A DNA stretch of 64,000 bases from Actinomadura graeca (GCF_019175365.1 NZ_CP059572.1:7874001-7938000); one strand, 5' to 3'; shown: positions 37,741-46,906, numbered from the stretch's first letter. A program made the numbers and translations. Notes: generated by a model from the sequence alone, not told the origin.

Positions 37741-38544
37741 ATGACCGTGGTGCATGTCGCCGTGGCGCAGTTCGCGCCGGGTGAGGACAAGGACGGGAAC
37801 CTGGCCGCCGCCCGCAAGCTCGTGGGCGAGGCGGCCGGACGCGGCGCGCGGGTGGTGGTGCTGCCCGAGTTCGCGATGTTCACGGCGCCGAAGATGGACG
37901 AGCGGTTCGTGGAGTCCGCGGAGCCGCTCGACGGCCCGTACACCGCCGGGCTGGGGGAGACGGCGCGGCGGCACGGCGTGTACGTCGTCGCGGGCGTCAA
38001 CGAGCGGCTCGACGATCCGGGGCGCATTTCCAACACGCTCGTCGCGGTCGGCCCGGACGGCGCGATCTCGGCCGTGTACCGCAAGATGCACCTGTACGAC
38101 GCGTTCGGGTACAAGGAGTCCTCGCTGGTGCGGCACGGTGAGATCGCCGACCCGGAGACCTTCACCGCCGACGGCGTCACGTTCGGCATGCAGACCTGCT
38201 ACGACGTGCGGTTCCCGGAGGTGACGCGGCGGATCGTCGACGCGGGCGCCGACGTGCTGGCGCTGCCCGCCGAATGGGTCCCGGGGCCGCTCAAGGAGGA
38301 CCACTGGCGGACGCTGGTGCGGGCCCGCGCGATCGAGAACACCATCTACGTGGCCGCCGCGGACCAGTGCGCCCCGACCGGCGCGGGCAACAGCATGATC
38401 GTCGACCCGATGGGCGTGGTGGTGGCCTCGCTCGGCGAGGGGACCGGCGTCGCGTCCGGCGACGTCGCCCCCGAGCGCGTCGCCGCCGTCCGGGAGAGGA
38501 ACCCGGCGCTGGCCCTCCGCCGCTTCACGGTCAACCCGGGGTGA
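37741..38544 (+). CDS. Carbon-nitrogen hydrolase (nitrilase superfamily, amidase)
   Basis: A 267-residue cytoplasmic amidase. The catalytic triad is visible: Glu in VVLPEFAMF, Lys in VYRKMHLYDAFG, and Cys in GMQTCYDVRFPE. The pattern fits the omega-amidase/Nit group that clears deaminated glutamine or glutathione products. Its stop is within the 3' end of narI, overlapping by 14 bases on opposite strands. It lies in one run with the helicase. Confidence 0.92.
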   Translation: MTVVHVAVAQFAPGEDKDGNLAAARKLVGEAAGRGARVVVLPEFAMFTAPKMDERFVESAEPLDGPYTAGLGETARRHGVYVVAGVNERLDDPGRISNTLVAVGPDGAISAVYRKMHLYDAFGYKESSLVRHGEIADPETFTADGVTFGMQTCYDVRFPEVTRRIVDAGADVLALPAEWVPGPLKEDHWRTLVRARAIENTIYVAAADQCAPTGAGNSMIVDPMGVVVASLGEGTGVASGDVAPERVAAVRERNPALALRRFTVNPG

Positions 38545-39268
38545 CCCCGCCGCTCCGGCGGACCTCGCCGGGCGGCACCGGCCGCCGCGCGTCGCCCCGC
38601 GACCGGTAGACGACGTAGGGCCGGGCCACGTACCCGACCGGCGCCGCGAAGGCGTGGACGAGCCGGCTGAACGGCCAGAGCGCGAACAGCGCCATGCCGA
38701 GCAGCGCGTGCACCTGGTAGACCGGCGGCGCCGACGCCATCGCCGACACGTCCGGGTCCAGCTCCCACACGCTCCGGAACCACACCGACACGCCGAGCCG
38801 GTAGTCGTAGTTGCCGGACACCGGGCCCAGCAGGGTCGCGGTGAGGCCCGCCAGCACGACCGCGGCCAGCACCGGGTACAGCACGCGGTCGGTGCGGCCG
38901 GTCGCGGCGCGGACCGCCCGCACCCGCATCCGGCGCCAGAGCAGGACGGCCAGGCCGGTGGCCGTGGCCGTCCCCGCGATGCCCCCGACCACCAGCGCGT
39001 TCGCCCGGTAGAGGTGCTCGCTGACGTGCGCGTCCTCCGTCAGCCACTCGGGGACCACCAGCCCCACGAAGTGCCCCGCGAGGACGAACAGCAGCCCGAA
39101 GTGGAAGAGGGGGCCGCCGACCGACAGCAGGCGGCTCTCGTGCAGCTGGCTCGAACGGGTCGTCACCCCGAACCGGTCGTACCGGTACCGCCAGAGGGAG
39201 CCCGCGACGAACAGGATCAAGGACACATAGGGGAGGACGCCCCAGAGCGTCACCCGCAGATGGTTCAC
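38531..39268 (-). CDS. narI: Respiratory nitrate reductase gamma subunit NarI
   Basis: A 245-residue membrane cytochrome b with five helices that takes electrons from quinol. Heme-ligand histidines are in LHESRLLSVGGPLFHFGLLFVLAGHF and YQVHALLGMALFAL/RLVHAF. GTG 39268 overlaps the narJ stop by four bases. The 3' end overlaps the convergent amidase gene by 14 bases. Confidence 0.95.
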   Translation of the reverse strand: MNHLRVTLWGVLPYVSLILFVAGSLWRYRYDRFGVTTRSSQLHESRLLSVGGPLFHFGLLFVLAGHFVGLVVPEWLTEDAHVSEHLYRANALVVGGIAGTATATGLAVLLWRRMRVRAVRAATGRTDRVLYPVLAAVVLAGLTATLLGPVSGNYDYRLGVSVWFRSVWELDPDVSAMASAPPVYQVHALLGMALFALWPFSRLVHAFAAPVGYVARPYVVYRSRGDARRPVPPGEVRRSGGVTPG

Positions 39269-39885
39269 GGCCGGCCTCCCAGGGGGACGGGCCGGGCGTG
39301 CGCGCCGTACCCTTCCAGGCCGACCGCCTCGGCCGGCGGACCGGTGCGGGCCAGCTCCAGAGCCGCCCGCCGGTCGCGGACGGACGGCCCGGGAAGGGTC
39401 CCGCACACCGCCTCCATCACCCGCTCGTAGGGGCTGCGGTGGTCGCGCAGGGCCAGGCGGAGCAGCTCCAGCCCGGGCCGGTGACCGGCGAGCAGCCGCT
39501 CCCCGGCCTCCGGGCACCGGGCCGCGAACTCCAGCATCACCGGCAGGAAGTCGGGCAGCTGGTCGTCGGGCGGCCGCCAGCCCCGCCGCCGGTACTCGCC
39601 CTTCAGCCCGGCCATGGACGCGCCGCGCCGGCGGGTGTCGCCATCGGTGTAGTAGGTCATGTGCAGCGTCCGGCGGGGGCTGCGGTCGAACGTCGTGACA
39701 TAGCGGGCCTCCAGCTCCAGCGGCGGGACGGCGGCGACGTCCGAGCAGAACCGCAGCAGGGATGCGCACCGCCCGTCGGGAAGCCCCCCGGCGGTGTCGC
39801 GGACGAGCCGCAAGGTCTCCGCCCAACCGGGCCCGGGATAGCGCAGCAGCAGTGAGGCCGCCTGCCGGATCACCACCTCGATCAC
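39265..39885 (-). CDS. narJ: Nitrate reductase molybdenum-cofactor assembly chaperone NarJ
   Basis: A 206-residue chaperone of the NarJ/TorD fold that prepares NarG before membrane attachment. Marks are ASLLLRYPGPGWAETL, YVTTFDRSPRRTLHMTYY and the DFLPVMLEFAA helix. Four-base overlaps at both ends couple it to narH and narI. GTG start with GAGGAGGACCG upstream. Confidence 0.94.
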   Translation of the reverse strand: MIEVVIRQAASLLLRYPGPGWAETLRLVRDTAGGLPDGRCASLLRFCSDVAAVPPLELEARYVTTFDRSPRRTLHMTYYTDGDTRRRGASMAGLKGEYRRRGWRPPDDQLPDFLPVMLEFAARCPEAGERLLAGHRPGLELLRLALRDHRSPYERVMEAVCGTLPGPSVRDRRAALELARTGPPAEAVGLEGYGAHARPVPLGGRP

Positions 39886-41537
39886 CGGTCCTCCTCCTCG
39901 CGCGCGGGGAACAGCCCCTTGGGGCGCCCCCGGCCGTTCCAGCCGAGCAGGTTCACGCGCCCGCGCAGGCTCCCGGCCGCGGCCGTGCCCGCCGTGCCCG
40001 TCGAAGCCGCCGCGCCCGCCGGGGCCGGGGTGACGAGCGGCGCGTGGAAGGACTCCTCCATCATCCCGGGGCCGCCCGGCCCGTCGAGCCCGCAGCCGCC
40101 GAACTCCTCGCCGCTCGCGGCCCCGGCCGTGTACGCGGTGGGGATCACGTACCGCTCCTCGTACTTGGCCAGGGCGAGGAGCCGGTACATCGCCTCGATC
40201 CCGGCCTCGTCCATGCCGACGCTCGCGGCGATGGCGGGATCGGGCGGCTCGCCGAGGTTGACGCGGCGCATGTGCGAGCGCATCGCGGCGAGCGTCCGCA
40301 GGGACGCCTCGACCGGTGCCGGGTCGCCCGCGGTGAACAGGCCCGCCAGGTAGTCGACGGGGATCCGCAGGGCGTCGATGGCGCCGAAGAGGTTCCCGGT
40401 CTCCTCGCCGTCGTGCCCGCCCTCCGCGAGCGCCTCCACGATCGGCGACAGCGGCGGGACGTACCAGACCATGGGCATCGTGCGGTACTCGGGATGCAGC
40501 GGCAGCGCGACCCGGTAGTCGCTGATCAGCGCGCGCACCGGGGACCGCTTGGCGGCCTCCACCCAGTCGTGCGGGATGCCGCTCGACTCGGCCGCCGCGG
40601 CGACGGCCGGGTCGTGCGGGTCGAGGAAGCAGCCGAGCTGCGCCTCGTACAGGTCCTTCTCGTCCTCCACGGAGGCGGCCTCGCCGACGCGGTCGGGGTC
40701 GTAGAGGATCACCCCGAGGTAGCGCAGCCTCCCCACGCAGGTCTCCGAGCAGACGGTCGGTTCGCCCGCCTCGATCCGCGGGTAGCACATCGTGCACTTC
40801 TCGGCCTTGCCCGTCTGGTGGTTGAAGTAGACCTTCTTGTACGGGCAGCCGCTCACGCACATGCGCCAGCCGCGGCACCGGTCCTGGTCGACGAGGACGA
40901 TGCCGTCCTCGATGCGCTTGTACAGGGCGCCGGACGGGCACACCGCCACGCACGACGGGTTCAGGCAGTGCTCGCAGATGCGCGGCAGGTAGAACATGAA
41001 CGCCTGCTCGTACTCCAGCCGCACCTTGTCGGCCACCTGCCGCAGCACCGGGTCCCCGGCCAGATGCCCGGGGCCGCCGCCGAGGTCGTCGTCCCAGTTG
41101 GGACCCCAGGTGACCTCGGTGGGCCGCCCGTCGATCAGCGAGCGGGGCGGGGCGGTGGGCAGGTCGTCGCCGAGGGGCGCGCCGGTGAGGTTGCCGTAGT
41201 CGTAGGTCCAGGGCTGGTAGTAGTCGTCGAGCGCCGGCAGCTCCGGGTTGGAGAACAGCCGGGCGAGGCGGCGGCCCCGCCCGCCCGACCGTGGCTTCAG
41301 CCGCCCGGCGTCCGTGCGCCGCCACCCGCCCTTCCAGCGGTCCTGGTCCTCGTAGCCGCGCGGGTAGCCCTGACCCGGGCGGGTCTCGACGTTGTTGAAC
41401 CACGCGTACTCGGTCCCGGGCCGGTTGGTCCAGGTCTGCTTGCACGTGACCGAGCAGGTGTGGCACCCGATGCACTTGTCGAGGTTCATCACCATCGCGA
41501 TCTGGGCCATCACGCGGGGCGCGTCGCGGCCGGGCAT
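39882..41537 (-). CDS. narH: Respiratory nitrate reductase beta subunit NarH
   Basis: A 551-residue iron-sulfur subunit that carries electrons from NarI to NarG. Four cluster-binding sets are seen: CIGCHTCSVTC, CEHCLNPSCVAVC, CRGWRMCVSGC (Trp replaces one Cys, as in the [3Fe-4S] site) and CTMC...CSETC. Start ATG 41537 shares one base with the narG stop (TGATG) and has AGGAGG upstream. The C-terminal 60 residues are a Gly/Ala-rich linker and tail. Confidence 0.96.
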   Translation of the reverse strand: MPGRDAPRVMAQIAMVMNLDKCIGCHTCSVTCKQTWTNRPGTEYAWFNNVETRPGQGYPRGYEDQDRWKGGWRRTDAGRLKPRSGGRGRRLARLFSNPELPALDDYYQPWTYDYGNLTGAPLGDDLPTAPPRSLIDGRPTEVTWGPNWDDDLGGGPGHLAGDPVLRQVADKVRLEYEQAFMFYLPRICEHCLNPSCVAVCPSGALYKRIEDGIVLVDQDRCRGWRMCVSGCPYKKVYFNHQTGKAEKCTMCYPRIEAGEPTVCSETCVGRLRYLGVILYDPDRVGEAASVEDEKDLYEAQLGCFLDPHDPAVAAAAESSGIPHDWVEAAKRSPVRALISDYRVALPLHPEYRTMPMVWYVPPLSPIVEALAEGGHDGEETGNLFGAIDALRIPVDYLAGLFTAGDPAPVEASLRTLAAMRSHMRRVNLGEPPDPAIAASVGMDEAGIEAMYRLLALAKYEERYVIPTAYTAGAASGEEFGGCGLDGPGGPGMMEESFHAPLVTPAPAGAAASTGTAGTAAAGSLRGRVNLLGWNGRGRPKGLFPAREEEDR

Positions 41538-44500
41538 CAGTACCGCACCTCCTGTGAGCGGCGGCGGATCACCGTGACCGCGTCCCGCTGGTTCCCGGTG
41601 GGGCCGTAGTAGTTGGGGGCGAACGACAGCTGGGCGTAGCCCCCGATGAGGTGGGTGGGCTTGATGAGCAGCTTGGTCAGGGCGTTGTGGGTGCCCCCGC
41701 GCCGTCCGGTCGCCTGCGACTTCGGGACGTTCACCAGCCGGTCCTGCGCGTGGTACATGAAGACCGTGCCGGGCGGCATCCGGTGGGAGACGATCGCGCG
41801 GGCCACGACGACGCCGTTGGCGTTGACCGCCTCGATCCAGTCGTTGTCGGCGACGTCGATGGCGGCGGCGTCCTCGACGCTGACCCAGATCACGGGCCCG
41901 CCCCGCGCCAGCGTCTGCATCAGCAGGTTCTCCTGGTACTCCGAGTGGATCGACCACTTGGAGTGCGGCGTCAGGTACCGGACGGTCACTGACGGGCCGT
42001 CCGCGCCGGCGTCGCCCTCCGCCCGGCCGCCCTCACCGAGCGCGGTCATGTCCAGCGGGGGCCGGTACACCGGCAGCTGCTCGCCGAGCTCGGCCATCCA
42101 CGCGTGGTCCAGGAAGAAGTGCTGGCGGCCGGTCAGCGTGTGCCAGGGCTTGCCGTTCTCGGTGTTGATGGTGAACGGGGAGTACCGCCGGCCGGGCGCC
42201 TCCTTGCCCGACCACTCGAAGCTCGCGCCGACCGCGACGGGCCGCTGCTGGGTGTCGGAGAACACCACCCGGCGCTCGGCGACGGACGCCCCCAGCTCCC
42301 GCAGGCCCGGGGCGCCGCAGCGCTCGGCGAGGCGCTCGAGGCCCTCGGCGGCGATCCTGCCGTTGGTGGTGCCCGACAGTGCCAGGATGGCCTCGCAGAA
42401 CAGGACGTCGGTGTCCAGCCGGGGCCGGCCGCGCGCCGCGCCGTCCTGCACGGTCCCGCCGCGGGCGGCGAGCCACCGCGACTCGGCGCCGGCGCGGACC
42501 GTCACGCCCTTCACCGTCATGCCCGCCCGCTCCGGCAGCGGGCCGAGCGCGGCGAGCCGGTCGGCGACGGCGGTGTAGTCGCGCTCGACCAGCGCGACGG
42601 ACGGGAACGCGTCGCCGGGCCCGGCCTCGTCCGGCTCCGCGAGCTCGTCCGGGGTGTCGTGCTGGAGGGCCGTGGCGACCAGGTCGTGCCGGGTGCCCAG
42701 GTGCTCGGCGGCCAGCCCGGAGAACCTGCGCGCCAGCCCGTGGAAGATCTCGAAGTCGGTGCGGGCCTGCCACGGCGGGTCGATCGCCGGGGAGAACGCG
42801 TGGACGTAGGGGTGCATGTCGGTGGACGACAGGTCGTGCTTCTCGTACCAGGTCGCGGCGGGCAGCACCAGGTCGGCGTGCAGGGTCGTGGACGTCATCC
42901 GGAAGTCCAGCGCGAGCAGCAGGTCGAGCTTGCCGCGCGGCGCGTCGTCCCGCCACGCCACCGTGCGCGGCCGGTCGCCCGGCGGCGCCTCCGCCGCGGT
43001 GGCGTTGTCGGACGCGCCGAGCAGGTGCCGCAGGAAGTACTCGTTGCCCTTGGCCGAGGACCCGATCAGGTTGGCGCGCCACACCGTCAGGACCCGGGGC
43101 CAGTTCCCGGGGGCGTCGGGATCCTCCCCGGCGAAGTGCAGCCGGCCCGCCGCGACCTCCGCGGCCGCCCACCGCCGGGGGTCGCCTCCGGCGGCGCGGG
43201 CCCGGTCGCCGAGGTCGAGCGGGTTGGCGCCGAACGTCGGGTAGGACGGCATCCAGCCGCGCCGCGCGGACTCGGCGACGAGGTCGGCGGTGTGCCGCCC
43301 GGCGAACAGCCCGCGGCCCGTGGCTGCTGACAGCGCGTCCGCCGGGTACCGCTCGTACCGCCACTGGCCGGTGTGGAGGTACCAGTACGGGGTCCCGGCC
43401 ATCTGCCGGGAGGGGCGCGCCCAGTCGGCGGCCGTGGACAGCTGCTGCCACCCCGCCAGCGGCCGGATCTTCTCCTGCCCGACGTAGTGGGCCCAGCCGC
43501 CGCCGTTGACGCCCTGGCAGCCGGTCATCATCAGCAGCGACAGCAGCGACCGGTAGATCGTGTCGGAGTGGAACCAGTGGTTGGTGCCCGCGCCCATCAC
43601 GATCATGACCCGGCCGCGGGTCTTCTCCGCGGTCCCGGCGAACTCGCGGGCGAGGCGCACCGCCTGCGCGGCGGGCACGGAGGTGATCTCCTGCTGCCAG
43701 CCGGGGGTGCCGGGCTCCGCGGCGTCCTCGTAGCCGCCGGGCCACCGGCCGGGCAGCCCCGGGCGGCCCACCCCGTAGCGGGCGAGCAGCAGGTCGTACA
43801 CGGTCGTCACGAGGCGGCCCCCCACCCGCCGGACCGGGACGCCGCGGCGGACCGTCGCGTCCGGGACGTCGAAGCGCGGCAGCACGACCTCGGCGGCGTC
43901 GCCGTCCTCGCCGGCGTACAGGGTGAGCAGCGGCTCGACGTCGCCGAGGTCCAGGTTCCAGCGGCCCTCGCCCTCCGGGCCCCAGCGGTCGGCGACCGTG
44001 CCGTTGGGGGAGGCGGGCTCCCCGGTCGCGGCGTCGATGAGCAGGGGCCTCCACCGGTCGGCGTCGGTGCCGGTCGCGGTGGCGAGCCCGGCGGCGCGGA
44101 CGAACCGCCCGGGAACGTGGGCGCCGTCCCGCTCCTCCAGCTCGACCAGGAACGGCAGGTCGGTGAAGCGCTTGACGTAGTCGGTGAAGTAGGGGACCGG
44201 CCGTTCGACGAAGGACTCGGTGAGGATCACATGCCCCATGGCCATGGCCAGGGCCGCGTCCGTCCCGGGATGGGGGTGCACCCACTCGTCGGCGAACTTG
44301 GTGGCGTCGGAGTAGTCGGGCGAGACCACCACGACCTTCTGGCCCCGGTAGCGGGCCTCGGCCATCCAGTGCGCGTCGGGCGTGCGGGTCACCGGGACGT
44401 TGGAGCCCCACAGCATCAGGTGGGCGGCGTCCCACCAGTCGGCGGACTCGGGGACGTCGGTCTGGTCGCCGAACACCTGCGGTGACGCCACCGGCAGGTC

Positions 44501-45205
44501 GGCGTACCAGTCGTAGAACGACAGCATGGGCGCGCCGATCAGCGCCATGAACCGGGCCCCCACCGCGTGCGAGGCCATCGACATGGCCGGGATCGGAGAG
44601 AAGCCCGCCACCCGGTCGGGGCCGTGCTCGCGGATGGTGTGCACGTGCGCGGCGGCGGCGATCTCCAGCGCCTCGTCCCAGCCGACGCGGACCAGCCCGC
44701 CCTTGCCGCGCGCCGACTGGTAGCGCTCCCGCCTGACCGGGTCGCCGGTGATCTCCGCCCACGCGGCCACGGGGTCGCCCAGCCGCCGCCGGGCCTCGCG
44801 GTACATCTCCACCAGCACACCGCGCGCGTGGGGCGTGCGCACCCGGGTCGGCGAGTAGGTGTACCAGGAGAAGGCCGCGCCCCTCGGGCAGCCGCGGGGC
44901 TCATACTCCGGACGGTCGGGCCCGACACTCGGATAGTCGGTCTGCTGGGTTTCCCAGGTGATCAATCCGTCCTTGACATACACCTTCCATGAGCATGAGC
45001 CGGTGCAGTTCACTCCGTGGGTCGACCGGACGACGCGGTCGTGTGCCCAGCGCTCACGATAGGGAGAGTCGTTGACGATCTCGTCGCGGCGGTACTCGGC
45101 GCGCAGATCGGGTGTCGTCTCGGCCTGTCTGAGCAGCGTACCGGCTCTCAGCAGGCGTTCTGCCGCCGTTTCAGCGGCACGGTCCATCCGCCGGAAGGGC
45201 CTCAT
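41537..45205 (-). CDS. narG: Respiratory nitrate reductase alpha subunit NarG
   Basis: A 1222-residue catalytic subunit that reduces nitrate to nitrite at a bis-MGD molybdenum site facing the cytoplasm. The [4Fe-4S] region is HGVNCTGSCSWKVYVK with a His ligand, and the Mo-ligand Asp lies in YDWYADLPVASPQVFGDQTD. No twin-Arg signal is expected for this type. ATG 45205 has TGAGGAA upstream. First gene of narGHJI; no narK or nitrate sensor is seen nearby. Confidence 0.97.
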   Translation of the reverse strand: MRPFRRMDRAAETAAERLLRAGTLLRQAETTPDLRAEYRRDEIVNDSPYRERWAHDRVVRSTHGVNCTGSCSWKVYVKDGLITWETQQTDYPSVGPDRPEYEPRGCPRGAAFSWYTYSPTRVRTPHARGVLVEMYREARRRLGDPVAAWAEITGDPVRRERYQSARGKGGLVRVGWDEALEIAAAAHVHTIREHGPDRVAGFSPIPAMSMASHAVGARFMALIGAPMLSFYDWYADLPVASPQVFGDQTDVPESADWWDAAHLMLWGSNVPVTRTPDAHWMAEARYRGQKVVVVSPDYSDATKFADEWVHPHPGTDAALAMAMGHVILTESFVERPVPYFTDYVKRFTDLPFLVELEERDGAHVPGRFVRAAGLATATGTDADRWRPLLIDAATGEPASPNGTVADRWGPEGEGRWNLDLGDVEPLLTLYAGEDGDAAEVVLPRFDVPDATVRRGVPVRRVGGRLVTTVYDLLLARYGVGRPGLPGRWPGGYEDAAEPGTPGWQQEITSVPAAQAVRLAREFAGTAEKTRGRVMIVMGAGTNHWFHSDTIYRSLLSLLMMTGCQGVNGGGWAHYVGQEKIRPLAGWQQLSTAADWARPSRQMAGTPYWYLHTGQWRYERYPADALSAATGRGLFAGRHTADLVAESARRGWMPSYPTFGANPLDLGDRARAAGGDPRRWAAAEVAAGRLHFAGEDPDAPGNWPRVLTVWRANLIGSSAKGNEYFLRHLLGASDNATAAEAPPGDRPRTVAWRDDAPRGKLDLLLALDFRMTSTTLHADLVLPAATWYEKHDLSSTDMHPYVHAFSPAIDPPWQARTDFEIFHGLARRFSGLAAEHLGTRHDLVATALQHDTPDELAEPDEAGPGDAFPSVALVERDYTAVADRLAALGPLPERAGMTVKGVTVRAGAESRWLAARGGTVQDGAARGRPRLDTDVLFCEAILALSGTTNGRIAAEGLERLAERCGAPGLRELGASVAERRVVFSDTQQRPVAVGASFEWSGKEAPGRRYSPFTINTENGKPWHTLTGRQHFFLDHAWMAELGEQLPVYRPPLDMTALGEGGRAEGDAGADGPSVTVRYLTPHSKWSIHSEYQENLLMQTLARGGPVIWVSVEDAAAIDVADNDWIEAVNANGVVVARAIVSHRMPPGTVFMYHAQDRLVNVPKSQATGRRGGTHNALTKLLIKPTHLIGGYAQLSFAPNYYGPTGNQRDAVTVIRRRSQEVRY

Positions 45206-45353
45206 GGCATGTTCCTCACAGGGGGTGGTGAAGCGGGATGAGGCGCGCCGTGAAGATGGTGCGTCCGTTTACCGATTGGGTCAAGGACCTTTGCCATAAG
45301 CTGACCAAGATGTCAGGAAGGAAGTGTGATGGGCTGATGTTAGATCGAGGTAT

Positions 45354-45373
45354 TTAGCCTGGTTAAGGGCTAA
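45354..45373. promoter_or_regulatory. Inverted repeat TTAGCC-N8-GGCTAA in the narG upstream region
   Basis: A perfect 6+6 dyad lies 150 bases upstream of narG in a 252-base intergenic region that is richer in A and T than its flanks. It is a candidate activator or repressor site for narG or for the divergent gene at 45458. No clear FNR-type TTGAT-N4-ATCAA site is present. Confidence 0.35.
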
Positions 45374-45457
45374 TTCGGACCGTGATTCTGTATCGAGGAC
45401 GCAACGGTCGCGGCGATTCTCCGTGTCTGGACGGGCGCGGGGCGTGACCATCGTCCT

Positions 45458-46048
45458 GTGCGTCAATCTCGCGACTTCCCGCCGGCGGGCTACACGCGCG
45501 CCGCGCCCGCCCCGCCGCGCCGCCGCCCGTACCGGGCCGGCTCGCCGCTCCCGGCCGTCGTGCTCGCGGTCGTGCTGGCGGCCGGTGTCGTGCTGACCGC
45601 CGGCTACGGCCTGCTCCGCCCGGCCCCGCCCCACCGGGTGACGCCGGACGCGGTCCCAACGGTCCCGTCCGTTCCGCCGCCGTCCGTTCCGTCACCGCCT
45701 GCGGCCGCGTCCTCGCCGCCGTATGCGCCGTCCGGGACGGCCGGGTCCGCTCCGGCGGCGTCCTCGCCCGGCGGGGGGCGGCCCCCGGCGGGCGGCCCGT
45801 CCACGGCGAAGCCGACGGGGGGTCCGGGTGGGCGTTCCGGATCCGGCGCCGCCGCGCCGCGTCCGCGCTCCGCGCGCGCCCCCCGGCCGCGCCCCGCGCC
45901 TCGTCCCCGGGCGCACAAGGCCCCCAAGGCGCCCGCCAAGCAGCGGACGCCACCGTGGGTCGCCGCGGAGTGCTTCAGGCGCTTCCCCTACGATCCGGGG
46001 CGCAGGGGCGCCTGCGCCGCCGTCCTCATGGGCACGTTCGGCCGGTGA
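45458..46048 (+). CDS. Pro/Ala-rich membrane-anchored protein, unknown function
   Basis: A 196-residue protein. Residues about 30-52 form one transmembrane helix (LPAVVLAVVLAAGVVLTAGYG). A long Pro/Ser/Gly/Arg-rich linker follows, and a conserved-looking C-terminal box WVAAECFRRFPYDPGRRGACAAV has two Cys that could pair. The GTG start has no clear ribosome-binding site, so the start is uncertain. It is divergent from narG. Codon use is normal for the window. Confidence 0.55.
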   Translation: MRQSRDFPPAGYTRAAPAPPRRRPYRAGSPLPAVVLAVVLAAGVVLTAGYGLLRPAPPHRVTPDAVPTVPSVPPPSVPSPPAAASSPPYAPSGTAGSAPAASSPGGGRPPAGGPSTAKPTGGPGGRSGSGAAAPRPRSARAPRPRPAPRPRAHKAPKAPAKQRTPPWVAAECFRRFPYDPGRRGACAAVLMGTFGR

Positions 46049-46060
46049 CCTTCCCCCAGG

Positions 46061-46609
46061 TCAGGCCGCCTCGGAGGTCAGGAGGCGGGTGACGCCCGCG
46101 CGCAGGGCGTCGGCGTCGGCGCCCGCGTCGGTCACCAGCCGTGCCGCGAGGGACCCGTCGTCGTGCAGGACGCCGAGCAGCACGTGCCCGGCGGCGATGT
46201 GCTTCTGCTTGAGCCGCAGCGCGTGACGGAGGCCCAGCTCAAGGGACTTCTTCGCCTGCGGGGAGAACGGGACATGGCCGCCGGGGGAGGGGCGGGACCG
46301 CCCGGCGGGAACGTCGAGGGCCCCCTCGCCGAACGTCTCCTCCGTCGCCTGCCGCACGGCCTCCAGATCGATGCCGATGGTGCGCAGCGCGTCCGGGTCG
46401 AGGGGATCGGCGCTCATGCGGGTGAGCCGGGCCTTCAGGTCCTCGGTCTCCAGGCCGTGCCGCCGCAGCTCACGGCCCGTGGGCCCGTCGCCTTCCAGGA
46501 GGGCGAGCAGCAGATGCTCTGGGCCGATGTGGTGGTGCCCCAGGGCGCGCGCCTGACCCTGAGCACCCTTGACGGCCTGCCGCGCGCTGTCGGTGAAACG
46601 CTCGAACAT
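46061..46609 (-). CDS. Clp N-terminal domain protein (no ATPase)
   Basis: A 182-residue protein with two Clp-N repeats (FERFTDSARQAVKGAQGQAR ... HHIGPEHLLLALL and FSPQAKKSLELGLRHALRL ... HIAAGHVLLGVL), as at the head of ClpC or ClpB, but with no AAA+ domain. It may act as a substrate adaptor for Clp proteases. It lies four bases after the small HTH gene and has GGTAGGAGG before the ATG, so the two form an operon. Confidence 0.92.
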   Translation of the reverse strand: MFERFTDSARQAVKGAQGQARALGHHHIGPEHLLLALLEGDGPTGRELRRHGLETEDLKARLTRMSADPLDPDALRTIGIDLEAVRQATEETFGEGALDVPAGRSRPSPGGHVPFSPQAKKSLELGLRHALRLKQKHIAAGHVLLGVLHDDGSLAARLVTDAGADADALRAGVTRLLTSEAA

Positions 46610-46613
46610 CCTC

Positions 46614-46847
46614 CTACCGCTCCTTCTTCAGAAGGCGGCGTCCGCCGCCGTGCTTCTTGTGGACGGCCTGCCGGCTGACACCGAGGCATTCCGCGATCTG
46701 CTGCCAGGACCAGCCCTTCTCGCGGGCGCTGGCGACCTGCAGCGCCTCCAGCCGCTCGGCCAGCTCGCGCAGGGCGCGCACCGCCCGCAGCCCGACCGCG
46801 GGGTCCCTGCTGCCCGCCTCCTTGGCGAGCGTCACTCCATCGCTCAT
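46614..46847 (-). CDS. Small HTH regulator, partner of the Clp-N protein
   Basis: A 77-residue DNA-binding protein. A helix-turn-helix is seen in KGWSWQQIAECLGVSRQAVHKKHGGG near the C-terminus, after a helix rich in Leu, Ala and Arg. It belongs with the short actinobacterial HTH proteins found beside Clp-N proteins. The ATG at 46847 lies at the predicted transcription start. The inverted repeat in its own promoter suggests autoregulation. Confidence 0.85.
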   Translation of the reverse strand: MSDGVTLAKEAGSRDPAVGLRAVRALRELAERLEALQVASAREKGWSWQQIAECLGVSRQAVHKKHGGGRRLLKKER

Positions 46848-46853
46848 GGTGTC

Positions 46854-46882
46854 AATGTAGGTTGACAGATGGAGCATGTCAA
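46854..46882 (-). promoter_or_regulatory. Near-consensus promoter TTGACA-N17-TACATT, leaderless
   Basis: On the minus strand TTGACA (46882-46877), a 17-base spacer and TACATT (46859-46854) match the sigma-70 consensus very well. The ATG follows six bases later with no ribosome-binding site. Confidence 0.8.
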
Positions 46883-46884
46883 CC
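46860..46884. promoter_or_regulatory. Operator-like inverted repeat GGTTGACA-N9-TGTCAACC
   Basis: Perfect 8-bp arms cover the -35 box and the spacer of the HTH/Clp-N promoter. A bound dimer would block the polymerase, so the HTH protein is the likely binder. A third TTGAC lies just upstream. Confidence 0.65.
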
Positions 46885-46906
46885 GACGTTGACGGTCCAG
46901 GTGGGC

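Noticed and set aside
42033..44762. Long alternative frame within narG
   Set aside because: Arg/Gly/Ala-rich shadow of narG; the NarG frame holds all cluster and Mo-site motifs.
45206..45300. FNR-type site TTGACCCAATCGG on the minus strand upstream of narG
   Set aside because: Only one half-site fits and the spacing is wrong for TTGAT-N4-ATCAA.
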